Shown: positions 35,216 through 45,330, counted from the stretch's first letter. The stretch is DNA of 64,000 nt from Diplonema papillatum (GCA_030068145.1 JAPJBO010000096.1:124001-188000); one strand, 5' to 3'. Notes: a model not told the origin generated them from the letters alone. Made by a program: numbers and translations.

Positions 35216-35418
35216 ACTGAAAAGAACTGCTGATAGGCTCCAATGATCACTGAAAAGAACTGCTGATAGGCTCCAATGATCACTGAAAAGAACTTCGCTG
35301 ATAGGTTCCAATGATCACTGAAAAGAACCTCGCTGATAGGTTCCCATGATCACTGAAAGGAACCTCGCTGATAGGTTCCAATGATCACTGAAAAGAACCT
35401 CGCTGATAGACTCCAAAG
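35186..35418 (+). repeat. 33-35-bp minisatellite derived from the EF-hand gene
   Basis: Seven units of CACTGAAAAGAACCTCGCTG plus ATAGGYTCCAATGAT. The unit corresponds to coding sequence near 35754-35790 of the neighbouring gene, so a piece of an exon seeded a tandem array. Confidence 0.93.
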
Positions 35419-35459
35419 ACTTCGTCACCAGGCACTTCGGCAATTTCCCTCTCCAAACC

Positions 35460-35605
35460 AGAGCCCAACCGCGACTCACTTCTACTTGTTGCTTCTCGAG
35501 CTAGACTTCGACTTCTTGCCCCCGACTTCCAAGATGGGGTCTCCGCCGCAGCCACCAGTCAGCGTCACTGAAAGGAACCTCGCTGATAGGCTCCAATGAC
35601 CTCGT
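35460..35605 (-). pseudogene. Decayed duplicate of the EF-hand gene 3' end (copy 2)
   Basis: A second partial copy of the same 3' end, with the same internal deletion as copy 1 and extra substitutions (for example CTTGTTGCTTC for CTTTTTGCTTC). The shared deletion shows that copies 1 and 2 come from one common duplicate. Confidence 0.9.
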
Positions 35606-35644
35606 CGGAAAACCCCCTCTCGAGAACCAAAGACGGACCGCGAC

Positions 35645-36619
35645 TCACTTCTTCTTTTTGCTTCTCGAGCGAGACTTCGACTTCTTGCCCCCGGCTTCCA
35701 AGATGGGGTCTCGGCCGACGCGCTCGTACTCCTTCAGCAGCCACCAGTCAGCGTCACTGAAAGGAACCTCGCTGACAGGCTCCAACGACTTCATCAGCGC
35801 AGGAGGCACCTTCGGCAACTCCTTCCCGTCCTGGTGAAACAGGTGCGCTGTCACCTCCAGAATCGTGCAGAGAAACGCAGCCACCAATTCGGGATCGGCC
35901 CACCACTTCCGGAAGTCCGCCAGCGTCACCGTGTTGGGGTCAGCCCGCGGGTGGTCTCGGAGGCACTTCTTCACGGCTTCGAGGATCGCGAACGACATCC
36001 CGCTGCTGCCTTTCCCCTTGTCGGAGGAAGCGCTGGGCTTCGCCTTCTTGCCGCGCTTCGAACCGGCGTTCGGGTCGGGTATTTTGAGGCTGAGGAAGTA
36101 GCTGGTTTTCACGTCGGTTTCGCCCAGTTTGCGATCGAATATGTCGTACGCGGTCTCCGCGAATCGGGTCTCCTCCGGGTCGTTGATGAGTTGGTGCAGG
36201 TGCCATGTGAGGAGGACGGCGCTGATGGTGCCGGAAGCGTCTTTGTCGAAAATGTTGCACAGGCGGTGGATCAGGTGGTCAGAGGACATCCCGCACTGCC
36301 GGCAGAACAGGGTGAAGGACGACATGTCGAACACCCATCCTTGGGGCGGGAACAACGGCGCCGGCTGCCCGGCGGCGGCAGCCGCGAGCTGCACGTGCTT
36401 CATGATGGTGGCCTTCGCCTTCTGCCAAATGCCGTCGACGTTAAGCCCGCTGAACTGGTCCTCTTGCAGGACCGTCTTCTGGATCCGGGGATCGGCCGCC
36501 AGCCTCCTCCTTTCCGCGTACGACAGCTCCCATCGCTGCTTCCCCGGCGGCGCAACTTCAACGAAGTGGTTGTTGAACTCAAAACTTCGGAAAGGATCGG
36601 TCTTGCTCCTCGTTTGCAT
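35645..36619 (-). CDS. EF-hand-like protein with basic tail (324 aa)
   Basis: An open frame from the ATG at 36619 (MQTRSK). Residues 125-136 have the layout of an EF-hand calcium loop (DKDASGTISAVL) with Asp at 1 and 3, Ser at 5, Gly at 6 and Ile at 8. Position 12 is Leu rather than the usual Glu, so calcium binding may be weak or lost. The rest is mostly helical, with no second loop I can be sure of; residues about 180-205 are Lys/Ser/Gly-rich and the last ~15 residues are an Arg/Ser/Lys tail. I do not recognise the protein beyond this. Its 3' end has been duplicated twice downstream. No intron is needed, although an upstream exon cannot be excluded. Confidence 0.72.
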   Translation of the reverse strand: MQTRSKTDPFRSFEFNNHFVEVAPPGKQRWELSYAERRRLAADPRIQKTVLQEDQFSGLNVDGIWQKAKATIMKHVQLAAAAAGQPAPLFPPQGWVFDMSSFTLFCRQCGMSSDHLIHRLCNIFDKDASGTISAVLLTWHLHQLINDPEETRFAETAYDIFDRKLGETDVKTSYFLSLKIPDPNAGSKRGKKAKPSASSDKGKGSSGMSFAILEAVKKCLRDHPRADPNTVTLADFRKWWADPELVAAFLCTILEVTAHLFHQDGKELPKVPPALMKSLEPVSEVPFSDADWWLLKEYERVGRDPILEAGGKKSKSRSRSKKKK

Positions 36620-37530
36620 CACCGCGTCAAAAAACGGAAGCGCAACCTTCCGCGCTTCCTGCTTGGACCGCCTGCGGCGAGGATGAGGGCTGGCTGTTCG
36701 TTCCCCTCACCCCGAGGCCCCTTCCCTATACTTTTTGCTTGTGAAACACTTGCCGGGACTAGAAAAGTGACAATCGACCACGCGGATGGGTTTGGCAATT
36801 AGCTTCAAAACAGGTGGTTAACAAACGGGCGCACATACACAACAACCCGGATGCAGAAGCGGAAACCTGTCACTTCCTCTGCTGAGGCTGGAGGGGGAGG
36901 AGAAACAATACGACTGCATTACATGCGGGCGTATTCGCTGAACGGTCACGCCATGGTGCTAAACCAAAGTTTACCTGTGCTTCGTATGGGCAACGGCGCA
37001 TTTCTCTTCATAATATTTGCTACGAACGGCTTTCCCTAGTATCTCAAAGGTGCTTTGGGAATGGCACTTCGACCCAGATTTACCTTCTGTTTGTTCTTTT
37101 GCATCGAGGCGTACTGTTAATTGTAATCGGTTTCTACGCGGCACGGCGGTTTCCAGTCAGGTGTAATTGCTTGCAGAGAGAACAAAAAACAAAACGACGA
37201 GTGGGTCATTGAAGACAGGGAATTGGCTAGAGCACACATCTACTACACGTTTTCGCAGGTATTGATTTGCGGCGACCTGTATCTGTTCAGGTTAAACCGC
37301 TGTCAACGTTGCTTCTTAGCTGAAACAAGTATGCTCTCGAAGTAAGCAGTTACTGGCTGTGGCCAAGAAGCAATGCGAAGTAGAGTGCGGTAGACATGGC
37401 GAGTGGTCGTCATTGGTAGCGGGTAGGGCGTCGACAGACCGCAAAAAGGAATGAACACGCGAACCGTCACCGAAACAGGTACGGCTAAGCGTTCACGGCA
37501 CTGTGTGCAGCAGTACCATGCACCGCACCC
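36620..37530. other. Region without a recognised gene; degraded family B remnant
   Basis: Words at 36880-37040 (GCTGGAGGGGGAGGAGAAACA, TTACCTGTGCTTCGTATGGGC) are a weak match to family B. Otherwise nothing recognised. Confidence 0.45.
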
Positions 37531-38158
37531 GCTTCGGCGAGAAGGGCAGCACATGCTCCGGATGTTGGCCCGGAAGTATGCATGTCCCCAGGAGGAATTG
37601 GTCCGGAAGTCATGCCCGGAGAAGGAGATCGCAGATGAGGACTCCGGCGCCCCCCCCCCTCCGGCCCCCTTCCCCAGGACGATTGTACAAAGGCCCCCCC
37701 CGTCCCCCCCCGCCCGGACCATTTTGGTTCAGTGGTTATGCAAGCAAACACCGAGACACACTTGCCAACGGAGATCTGTTGTTTCGAAGCAAGAATGGAG
37801 GATGAGATTGATCTCGCCCTTGCTCCTATTCCCTCAGTGCTGCACGCACCTGCAACAGGGCAGACACGAGCGTGGGGATGACGGAATGCGTGAGGGGAAA
37901 GTGGAGAGGGGGGTTCTGCGTCGAGGTGGCGGTCGCCAGGTCGTCTTTGGGCCGGTGTTTGCTTGCATAACCACTGAACCAAAATGGTCCGGGCGGGGGG
38001 GGACGGGGGGGGCCTTTGTACAATCGTCCTGGGGAAGGGGGCCGGAGTCCTCATCTGCGATCTCCTTCTCCGGGCATGACTTCCGGACCAATTCCTCCTG
38101 GGGACATGCATACTTCCGGGCCAATATCCGGAGCACGTGCTGCCCTTCTCGCCGAAGC
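37531..38158. repeat. Large inverted repeat with 206-223-bp arms
   Basis: The left arm 37531-37753 is matched in reverse complement by 37953-38158 at high identity; they differ mainly in the length of C/G runs. The spacer is 199 bp. The right arm is framed by perfect 33-bp direct repeats (37911-37943 and 38159-38191) beginning GGGTTCTGCGTCGAGG. Reading frames across it are by-products. Confidence 0.95.
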
Positions 38159-38191
38159 GGGTTCTGCGTCGAGGTGGCGGTCGCCAGGTCG

Positions 38192-39043
38192 GCTGTCGGA
38201 GGCTGCTCTTGCGCACTTCCACGCCCTCCGCCAGCGGAAGAGACGTGGGACGCGAACGTTCCCGCTCGTCTCGCTCGTCTCCAGCAGGACGCACAGCTAG
38301 ATGAGCACGACCACCTCGAATCGACACCCGGAGCGTTCGTAGCTGGCTTCCACGAGTAGTAATATCCCGGTAAAAGGTAGCACTCCTGAACTAGCCCGAA
38401 CCAACAGGATCAAAGAACGTCAGTCACACCTTCCCGATTCTTTTTCCCACCCTCCATCCCCCGCGTGGCGGAGTCCCGGCGGCAGTCACAGCCTCATGGT
38501 CGGTGTTCTTCCCCTTCGTTTGTTTGTAAGTATCCGCTTTGGTTTACCTTTTGTTTCAGATGGAGATGCACGAGCCAGGTAGGGGTCAACAAGAGCCCCA
38601 GAGAGCCAGCAGTGCGTGAGACCAGAAGACGCCAGCTCCAATTCCCGGACACGCATTACTCGACGTTGCAGGGGCGCCAGTGTTCTTGCACATCCTTCCC
38701 AAGTCGCACGGCGTCCAGGAGACGAGTGGCGCCGAATCTAACGACGACTGACACGAAGGATCCCTGTGTGTGTATTCGTGGCTTGTGTGCGAACGATATG
38801 CACTTTCGACACCGGCTTTCACCTCTTCTCGCAGTTCCAAAATTGCTACTTCTTCTAGGTTCGGCCGGTATTCACAGTCGTAAGTGGGGGGGGAGCTTGG
38901 GGAGGGATGAGCCAGTTGTGGAGTACTGCATCGGCTTCGGGTGATGTGCCATTCCGGTCGCGAAACCCGAAAACGCGAGAGTAGGAGAAAGTAGAGTTTT
39001 CGTTGACCGCACTACACTGAGCCCAAATCCTGGACGTGGTTTC
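38192..39043. other. Region without a recognised gene
   Basis: No protein family recognised on either strand. Confidence 0.5.
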
Positions 39044-39132
39044 AGGTGGCAAATTGGCAAATGATCATGATCAGAAGGTCCTACTTGGGCGGTTCAGTTT
39101 CCTCACATGCTGCGGTGTGGCTAAGAAATCAA
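39044..39132 (-). repeat. Repeat shared with 24431-24520
   Basis: Reverse-complement copy of the segment inside the hAT element at 24382-24832. No CAGGG ends are visible here, so it is either a fragment of such an element or the donor of the captured segment. Confidence 0.8.
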
Positions 39133-39453
39133 ACTTCTCTGCTGTTTCTCAGAATCTAGTTCTGCATAACACGCAGTCCCACTAACCTACCACTCTTCTG
39201 ACTCCTTCGTTTTCTCTGTTTTCCTTTGCTTTCCATTTCTTCTCCCCTATATTGCTGGCGGGTGGCGGGGCCCCCTGCGGCCGCGAAACTCCTCGCCCGT
39301 TTCGAGCTCTCCCCGCTACCACCGCGAGTACGTCTTCACCATGGTTAAGTGCAAACGCAAACAGTGGAAAAAGAAGTGAACAGGCCATGAAAGGAGCGTG
39401 GTGCTGTTCGGGCCGACACTTATTATGCGATGATTTGATGATAATCTTCATAC

Positions 39454-39700
39454 CGGCAACGCAGGCGCCTCATCCTGCACCTCGAGCATATCGTCTTCGC
39501 TTCCAACAGAAACGTACTCGGTGATGCCATCTTTCAGCCTCGAACTGAGCTCGGCCTGCAGCATCCGCTGTATCTCCCCAGCGGTGGGGAGCATACCCGA
39601 CTGTTCTCGGTCGGAAAAATGCTCCTGCACTTTGCCCAAACTCTGGTAAATTGAGGGTGCTTCCGCGCGGTGCTCCGGGGATAGGTAGACGTTGCGCGAG
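39454..39700 (-). CDS. panC: panC exon 2
   Basis: Starts C-TCG-CGC-AAC to complete SSRN, continues with VYLSPEHRAEAP, and includes the C-terminal domain piece ITEYVSVGSEDDMLEVQD, which matches the YVSVxDxxxLE region of the family. It ends in a candidate donor GTATGA. Confidence 0.88.
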
Positions 39701-41407
39701 CTGTACCGTGTGTTGCTTCGTGTTTTACATCATGAACGTCTCATCCCACTTACAGGAACACTGGACCAGGCTAAAGAAATGCGAAGGTTCGTCTTGTTGT
39801 TCTGCTTACAACCTAGTTGTTGGCAACTTGGTTCGTGTTTCTGTGCTTTCTTTTTAGAGTTATAATTCGCTCTTGAGAATCCGGAATTTTAGAGTACGGG
39901 TGTAGTCCGGGTGACCTTCGTCGAATGGGTTCTTGTAGAGCTAATACGTACTGGGTGGGTTTGGGGGGGCATGCATGGCTTCTTTCGTGGACACTTTACT
40001 TGCTTGCTTTGGCAAGTCAGGTTCGAAACAATTTGTGACCGACTTTCTTTTTAGAGTTATGGTCTCTCTGAAAAAGGATGTAGGAAACCGACCAAGCCGG
40101 ATGAAGCGCCTGTCGTTTTTTTTATGATAGACGAACTTTGAGTGTGTGAGCCCCTCCGAAGTTCTCCTGCTCGCCTGGTCTTGTGGTGCGCTAGCAGTGC
40201 AGTGAAGTGGGCAAAGCCGGTTCCCACGGGGAAGTCCCCGAGGGACGACCAGAGGTGCCCTGCGACCTTTGCTTGTTTGAAACAGTCTCGATGGCGCACT
40301 TCAGCTACCTGAACTCAGCCCACAACCGGTTTGAGAACCGGCCTCGACTTGCAACACTAAACATGCTACTTTCTCTTCGATCGAGTGTTTCCACCTTCGT
40401 TGTCTCCTGTGGGTTTTCTCGAAACCCTGTGCGCTGTGAAAGATTTTTTGTATAAGCACCTGCTTTGTACGACATACTTGAGGAGGCTGCTAGCTGCAAA
40501 AGATCAAAGGAGGTACATGTGCTGCGGCCCACACGAAACACAGGTGAATCTGGGTTTAGTGGCGGGCGTAAGCGTTCAACAAAAAAGACCCATTTTGTAG
40601 TTGTATTGTTTCCCCCCCTCTAGCCTCCTTCGAAGTAAGCACAAGGCAGCCCCTCGAGTATTTCAAGGTCAATATCTCATACCTCATTGCAAGTCCGTCG
40701 ACCTCGCGCACGATGGGGCGCACAGTCAGCCCTGTTTCGAGGTTGAAGTCGTTGATCAGCGCCTTCAGAACCAAGCACTGCATCGCGTCCTTCTGCCCGC
40801 AGTACACCATGCTGGGGCTGACGATGTTGAAAAGCTTCAAGCAGACCGTCGACACGCCTCGGAAGTGCTGGTGTCGGCTTTGCGCCTCCCGACGGCTTTC
40901 GATGCCCTCGTAGTCGGCATACATCTTGAAGCCCGGCGGATACATGTCGCCACTCGACGGCACGAAGACCGCGTCGACCCCCGCGTCTGCCAGGATTTTC
41001 AGGTCGCGGCGAAGGGTGCGAGGATACTTCGAGAGATCTTCGTTCGCGCCGAACTGCTTCGGATTCACGTAGATGGACACCACCGTGGAGACGCACTCCG
41101 ATTTGCTCGCTTTGACGAGGGCCATGTGGGCTTCGTGCAAGGCCCCCATAGTGGGCACGAAGCCCAGCGCGTATCGTTTGCCGTTCAGGTTCTCTGGTGC
41201 GGCCCGGCGGAGCGCCCTGCTCCTTTCGCGCATTGCCCGCGGCAGCCGCACGACAGCCATCGACCCAACCTCATCGACGGTCAGCGGATCGAAGTCGTCA
41301 GGGCACGTGGGGCCCGGCTCGGCTTCCATGGGTGGGCTCACAGCGGGGGGGGAGGGGCCGACCAGCCCTCCCACCGAGTGTTTTTCCTGCAGCCGGAATA
41401 CACTCAT
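39454..41407 (-). CDS. panC: Pantothenate synthetase (panC), two exons seen
   Basis: Pantothenate synthetase joins pantoate and beta-alanine using ATP, the last step of vitamin B5 synthesis. Exon 1 is 41407-40683 and exon 2 is 39700-39454, joined through a split Ser codon (phase 2) that restores the MSSRN signature. Seen in order: VPTMGALHEAH at residues 84-94 (the HIGH-like motif, with Ala where Gly is usual), YVNPKQFG at 113-120, an EDLSKYPRTLRRD stretch, HQHFRGVSTV at 179-188, GQKDA at 204-208, and MSSRNVYLSPEHR from 241. The donor is GTATGA at 40682; the acceptor CAG precedes 39700 and lacks a pyrimidine tract. An N-terminal extension of ~55 residues looks disordered, not like a clear targeting peptide. 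The usual RLIDN-type C-terminal strand was not found: exon 2 either ends two codons later (GTA TGA) or is spliced at GTATGA to a further exon. Confidence 0.95.
39855..39985 (+). repeat. Dispersed repeat family A in panC intron
   Basis: Words TTTTTAGAGTTATAATTCGCT, GGAATTTTAGAGT, GGGTGACC and AATGGGTTCTTG match family A. It lies in the panC intron, antisense to the gene. A second partial copy starts near 40050. Confidence 0.7.
40471..40664 (-). mobile_element. MITE-like family B in panC intron
   Basis: A complete copy in sense orientation with panC. Its left end (GAAATACTCGAGG) begins 18 bases after the exon-1 splice donor. Confidence 0.88.
40683..41407 (-). CDS. panC: panC exon 1
   Basis: The ATG at 41407 begins MSVFRLQEK. 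The exon holds the ATP/pantoate-binding half and ends after AATGAG at the GTATGA donor, with two bases of the Ser-242 codon. Confidence 0.95.
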
Positions 41408-41913
41408 GTTTGGGTCAACTCAACACAGTTTCACTCTATTTTACTGGTTATTCCCGCTGGCTAGTTCTGTATGTACCTCGTGCCAGTTGCATTCTACACT
41501 ACCGCAATTCACTACAGTACCAACTAGCTCGTGCTAATTGTATTTTTCACTGCCGGAATTCGCTACAGTACTAACAAGCTCGTGCTAGTTGTATTTTTCA
41601 CGACCGGACTTCACAACGGTAGTAAAATTTTGATAACTAGTGTGCCGCGTACAAAATAGGTGCTGTATTCAGCGAATCGAGTGAAGCCCCCGGCAGGAGC
41701 GCGATCGTCCACCAATCAGATTGAACCAACCGATCAGTCATTTGGTTCTAACAATCTGTTTGGGGTTTCAAAGTTCGGTGTTTTAGAGTCTCCGGTTTGG
41801 GCTTACAGCGGGGGTATTCCGTACAAATTCCCTACACAATTTGACGTGGGCGGCTTTATATCTACAGTCCAGAGGACTATAGATATAGTCTTCTATATAT
41901 ATATATATATGGT
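41408..41913. other. Upstream region of panC
   Basis: Three tandem variants of a CTAGTTGTATTTTTCAC...ACTACAGTA word lie at 41480-41630, and a TA microsatellite at 41895-41910. A family A word is at 41764. No gene seen. Confidence 0.55.
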
Positions 41914-42716
41914 ACGATGCCAAAAACCCCCCCCCCCTTTGCACTAATAAAAAAAATTGATGTCACCCCATACTGGCCCCGAACCCCCATCTGTGTGGCC
42001 CAAAACGGGTCCCAAACGGTTTTTGACCGGCTGAGTCGAGGTAAAGGGGTCTCCGAAGGCCCACGAATGGGCCCAGATGGGCCCAGGTGGGCCCCGGAGC
42101 GGGCTCTCAGTGCGAGGGGGAGAGCCCCGAAAATGGGGTCATTTTCGGGCCTCGCCACTACTCAAGCTAGTCAAACACTTTCTGGCCTCCAGCGGGAAAC
42201 CCAGACTTCAAAACGACAAGATCGGCTGTGTTCCGCCGTAGATAGCCACCAGCGGGTTCTCTTGAATGCTCTCGGGGGTCACAGTTAGCCCCATGTGTGC
42301 AGCGCCAGCAGTGGGCAGGCACACGCTTAGAAAGTGTGGTATGCAAGTGCACCCTGCCTAGAATCCGGCTTCACCCGCTTTTGAGAACACAGTGCTTACC
42401 AGGAAAACGCAGAATATAAGGTGGAAAATGCAAAAGAACCAAGATGACGACTGTGGGCCTCCGCCAACGCCAATCTCGGCAGCCTTTCCCCGGTTCTTCC
42501 AGAGATTGTCACCCACGACCATTCCAACAGCCCTGTACCGGGCACGTGCCCAGTCCAAACCGCTCACGATGCGTCGCCGGCTCGCCTCGTCGTCAAGGCT
42601 GTTGAAGGCTTCTGAAAGCCTACCAGAAATGCGCATCCAGATGGCAACCGGGGACCCGTTTGGGGTGACGTCAAAAAAAATTTATTAGTTAAGGGGGGGG
42701 GGGGTTTTGGCATCGT
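41914..42716. mobile_element. 803-bp element with ~57-bp terminal inverted repeats
   Basis: The left end (41914-41970) begins ACGATGCCAAAA, then a C-run, an AT-rich stretch and TGTCACCCCA. The right end (42661-42716) is its reverse complement, with small differences in run length. The flanks show no clear target duplication (ATATG occurs near both sides). The inside is GC-rich and includes a candidate two-exon gene on the minus strand. No transposase is visible, so it would be non-autonomous. Confidence 0.85.
42208..42636 (-). CDS. Possible two-exon gene inside the 803-bp element (128 aa)
   Basis: Exon 1 (42636-42400) starts at an ATG and encodes a charged helical segment (for example SLDDEASRRRIVSGLDWARA), a Gly-rich linker and a hydrophobic stretch (FFCIFHLIFCVFL). 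It ends at a strong GTAAGC donor. A 42-base intron ending TTCTAG keeps phase 0, and exon 2 (42357-42208) continues with more hydrophobic residues, a TVTPESIQENPLVAIYGG segment and a TGA stop. Without splicing the frame stops at 42358. I do not recognise the protein; a membrane segment is likely. It lies wholly between the inverted repeats, so it is either element-encoded or a captured gene fragment. The short intron and unknown family keep confidence low. Confidence 0.38.
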
Positions 42717-42786
42717 CTCATATGAATAGCAAACTTGGGCCGTCTCCCAGTTTACTGTTCACCCGAAAAAAAACTTGGGCGGGTGG

Positions 42787-43437
42787 GCAGTGCTCCCGCT
42801 AACGAAAAAGTGCGAGGAATTCCTCAAAAAAAAAGAGGCTCGAAAAAAGAGGGTGAGGAATTCCTCATGAGGAATTCCTCACCTTTTTCCCCATTGGTGG
42901 TATCGTGTAGCCAAAGCACTGCATCACGGTCTACTCTCTGCTGGGCATGGTGGGCTGGCGGGTAGAAGATTGGGGGCTGGAGCTGAGAAAGAGAGTCGAG
43001 GCTCAGAAGCAGCCCCGGATTTCTTGACAGATTCTCTCCGATTCGACACAAGTGCCTTGTGATCTCTGGTCTGCATCTACTCGTGGCAATGATTTACCAG
43101 CACACAGTATCGAGTGGTGGTTGAATTTGAAATGGGCTGTTGCCTCCAGGAATGTGCAGTGTTTATTGTGACAAACAGACTGAGAAGTGCAAACTTTCTC
43201 CACCTGTACCGTACCGTTCGCCGGGGGGCAGACCCCCCGGACCCCCCTTGAATGATTCTGGTGCTCCCCTGGAGAAAAGCTTCTCGGTCTCAGAAGTTGG
43301 TCGAGAAACCGAGGCAGAAACGAAGCCAATAACCTGCGCAGCACAGGGGAAAAAAATTTGGGGGGCACAAAAAAAAAAAAAGTCCAAAACCAGGTTTTTG
43401 AATTCCTCACCAAAAGTGAGGTTAGCGGGAGCACTGC
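42787..43437. mobile_element. 651-bp TIR element
   Basis: The left end GCAGTGCTCCCGCTAAC (42787-42803) is matched in reverse complement at 43421-43437. GAATTCCTC palindromic words lie inside both ends. A related remnant is at 20838-21137. No coding sequence recognised; flanking octamers agree only partly, so the target duplication is uncertain. Confidence 0.68.
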
Positions 43438-43699
43438 GGGCAGAGAAGTAGCTTCATATACCCGATGTTGACCCCATACAACATCCAAAAAAAAAAAAAA
43501 AAACTATAGTTATAGCCAGCGGTCGGGTGTCGTGGGTGGGCAGCGGTAGTGGGTGGTCATGTGGTGGGAGGTCGTGGAGGTTGTGCAGTGGGTGGGCGGT
43601 GGGTATGTAGTCAGTGAGTGGGTGGATGATGCTACAGTACGGTTACTGCACCTTTGGATCATCGTTCTCGCAACGTACACCCTCAATTTTGGAACCTGC

Positions 43700-44165
43700 T
43701 GCACTGGCCCATTAGCTTGGCAAAAATTTCCGCGCCTGCGGCGCTGGCATTTTTGGCTTGTGTATTGTTTCATGTCTTGTTGTTGCCAAGAAGACCGCAG
43801 TTGTCCGCCCTGTTCTCTGTGGTGGGCAGTAGTGACAACCACAAAGAGGAGCACCCTGTCGGGTACATGAAAGTGCACTTGACTCGCATCAACTTTGCCG
43901 CAGTCCCTGTGGACTACAAAGCGGCTATAGCGATTCTTGCTGTTTAGATACCTGCAGCGCTGACCCATTAGCTTGAAAAAATTTCCGCGCCTGCGGCGCT
44001 GGTATTAGCTTATGTAATGTTACATGTCGTGTTGCCAAGAAGACCGCAGCTGTCAGCCCTGCTGTCGCAGATAACCGCCAGGCCGACACTTGCCTTCTTC
44101 GCATGGCTTTTTTGCTTCCCGAAGGACAGTCTCTGTGGTGGACAGTAGTGACAACTACAAAGTTG
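43700..44165 (+). repeat. Diverged tandem duplication
   Basis: Two blocks (about 43700-43848 and 43952-44162) share CCCATTAGCTTG, AAATTTCCGCGCCTGCGGCG, GTTGCCAAGAAGACCGCAG and CTCTGTGGTGG.CAGTAGTGA in the same order. Confidence 0.85.
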
Positions 44166-44431
44166 CCACAGTCGACTACAAAGCGGCAAGCAATTCTTGC
44201 TGTGTGGCGCTACCTTCGATGAGCAAAACCCACTTGCGCGTGCCGCATTTCGTCCGAACACCCCACGCCCTCAGCACAGTGTCGGTCTGAGCTCCACACG
44301 GACCAAGTGCCACAAGGGCCCTGAAAAGTGCTCTGTACAACATTTGGTAGGATTTTACGTGGGGCTCAGAGCTCAAGCTACTTCCCTGACTGCGGGTGGG
44401 GGAAAAAAAAAAAAAAAGTGATGATTTTCTG

Positions 44432-45296
44432 CAGGTGTGGCCCTAAAGCGTGAATGTAAATAGAGATTTTGCCCAAACACGTTTTTTTGCACTTTTTTTG
44501 CACCAGGCTACAGCCAGGCCTTACGTTCAGCATGCTAAACGTACTGATTTCAGCACGTTAATTCTTTTAGTTTCTCTTTGTACACATGCTGAATCAGTAC
44601 GCTATCAGCACAAATCTTGTGTCCAAGATCCACCCGAAGGCCACCCAAGCAGGCCCATGCAGGTCTTTCGAAGAACTGGTGGAGGAGGGAGCAAGCTGGC
44701 TTGGATGTCTGCACATGACAGGCATACCCGTTTCTTCGGGCTTACGCGAGTGGGGGAATTGGGTGTACCATACCATTCGCTACGAGCCGAAGAAGGGGAT
44801 GATAAATACTCCATTACTTCGATGACCGCCATAGAGGGCCGCATATGATATGATCATTCATCAGAGTGCAAGAGACAAGTTACCCCAGTCCGGAACGCAA
44901 AACAAAACAGACATAGCATGCCGTGTGGCTCGGCTCGATTTCTTCGTTCGATGAAGAACTATTCAGAAATGTTTTGTGACCAAGCTTGGAGCCTCTGAAG
45001 GTCTTAGCTTTATATTGGCAAGCGTTGACACAACGCCATTCGAGTTCCTGTTGGAACTTGCGCCTGACAAACTTCCGATTGTGATCTTAGCGGCAGTGCT
45101 GGTACACCTCCTCAGCACAGACGACAGAAAGAAAGCGAAAGCGCGAAGAGTCCGACATTCCTCAGTCCGAAATCTTTCACCCTCTCAGTGTAGCTACGAT
45201 CCAAAACGGGTGCAAAAAACAGGCGGAAAAAGTGCAAAAAAACGTAAATAGGATCTTGGATTTTGCCCAAAAAGAGCGTAAATAGGGCCACACGTG
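44432..45296. mobile_element. hAT-type element (865 bp) with 8-bp target duplication
   Basis: Ends are CAGGTGTGGCCCTA (44432-44445) and TAGGGCCACACGTG (45283-45296), inverted with one mismatch. Both sides carry the octamer ATTTTCTG (44424-44431 and 45297-45304). Sub-terminal ACGTTTTTTTGCACTTTTT words are also inverted. Two plus-strand frames of ~80-90 codons inside (44586-44825 and 44976-45251) have no recognised domain, and no transposase signature is seen. Confidence 0.85.
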
Positions 45297-45330
45297 ATTT
45301 TCTGAACAGGCAGTTCTTTTTTTGGGCATC

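Noticed and set aside
35834..36802. Plus-strand 322-codon frame opposite the EF-hand-like gene
   Set aside because: Antisense shadow; the minus strand has the EF-hand pattern, and its 3' end is the part that was duplicated downstream.
37451..38359. 302-codon plus and 280-codon minus frames over 37.4-38.4 kb
   Set aside because: They run through both arms of the large inverted repeat, so the same sequence is read sense and antisense in one frame; no domain is visible.
40601..41464. Plus-strand 287-codon frame opposite panC
   Set aside because: Antisense shadow; every conserved pantothenate synthetase motif is on the minus strand.
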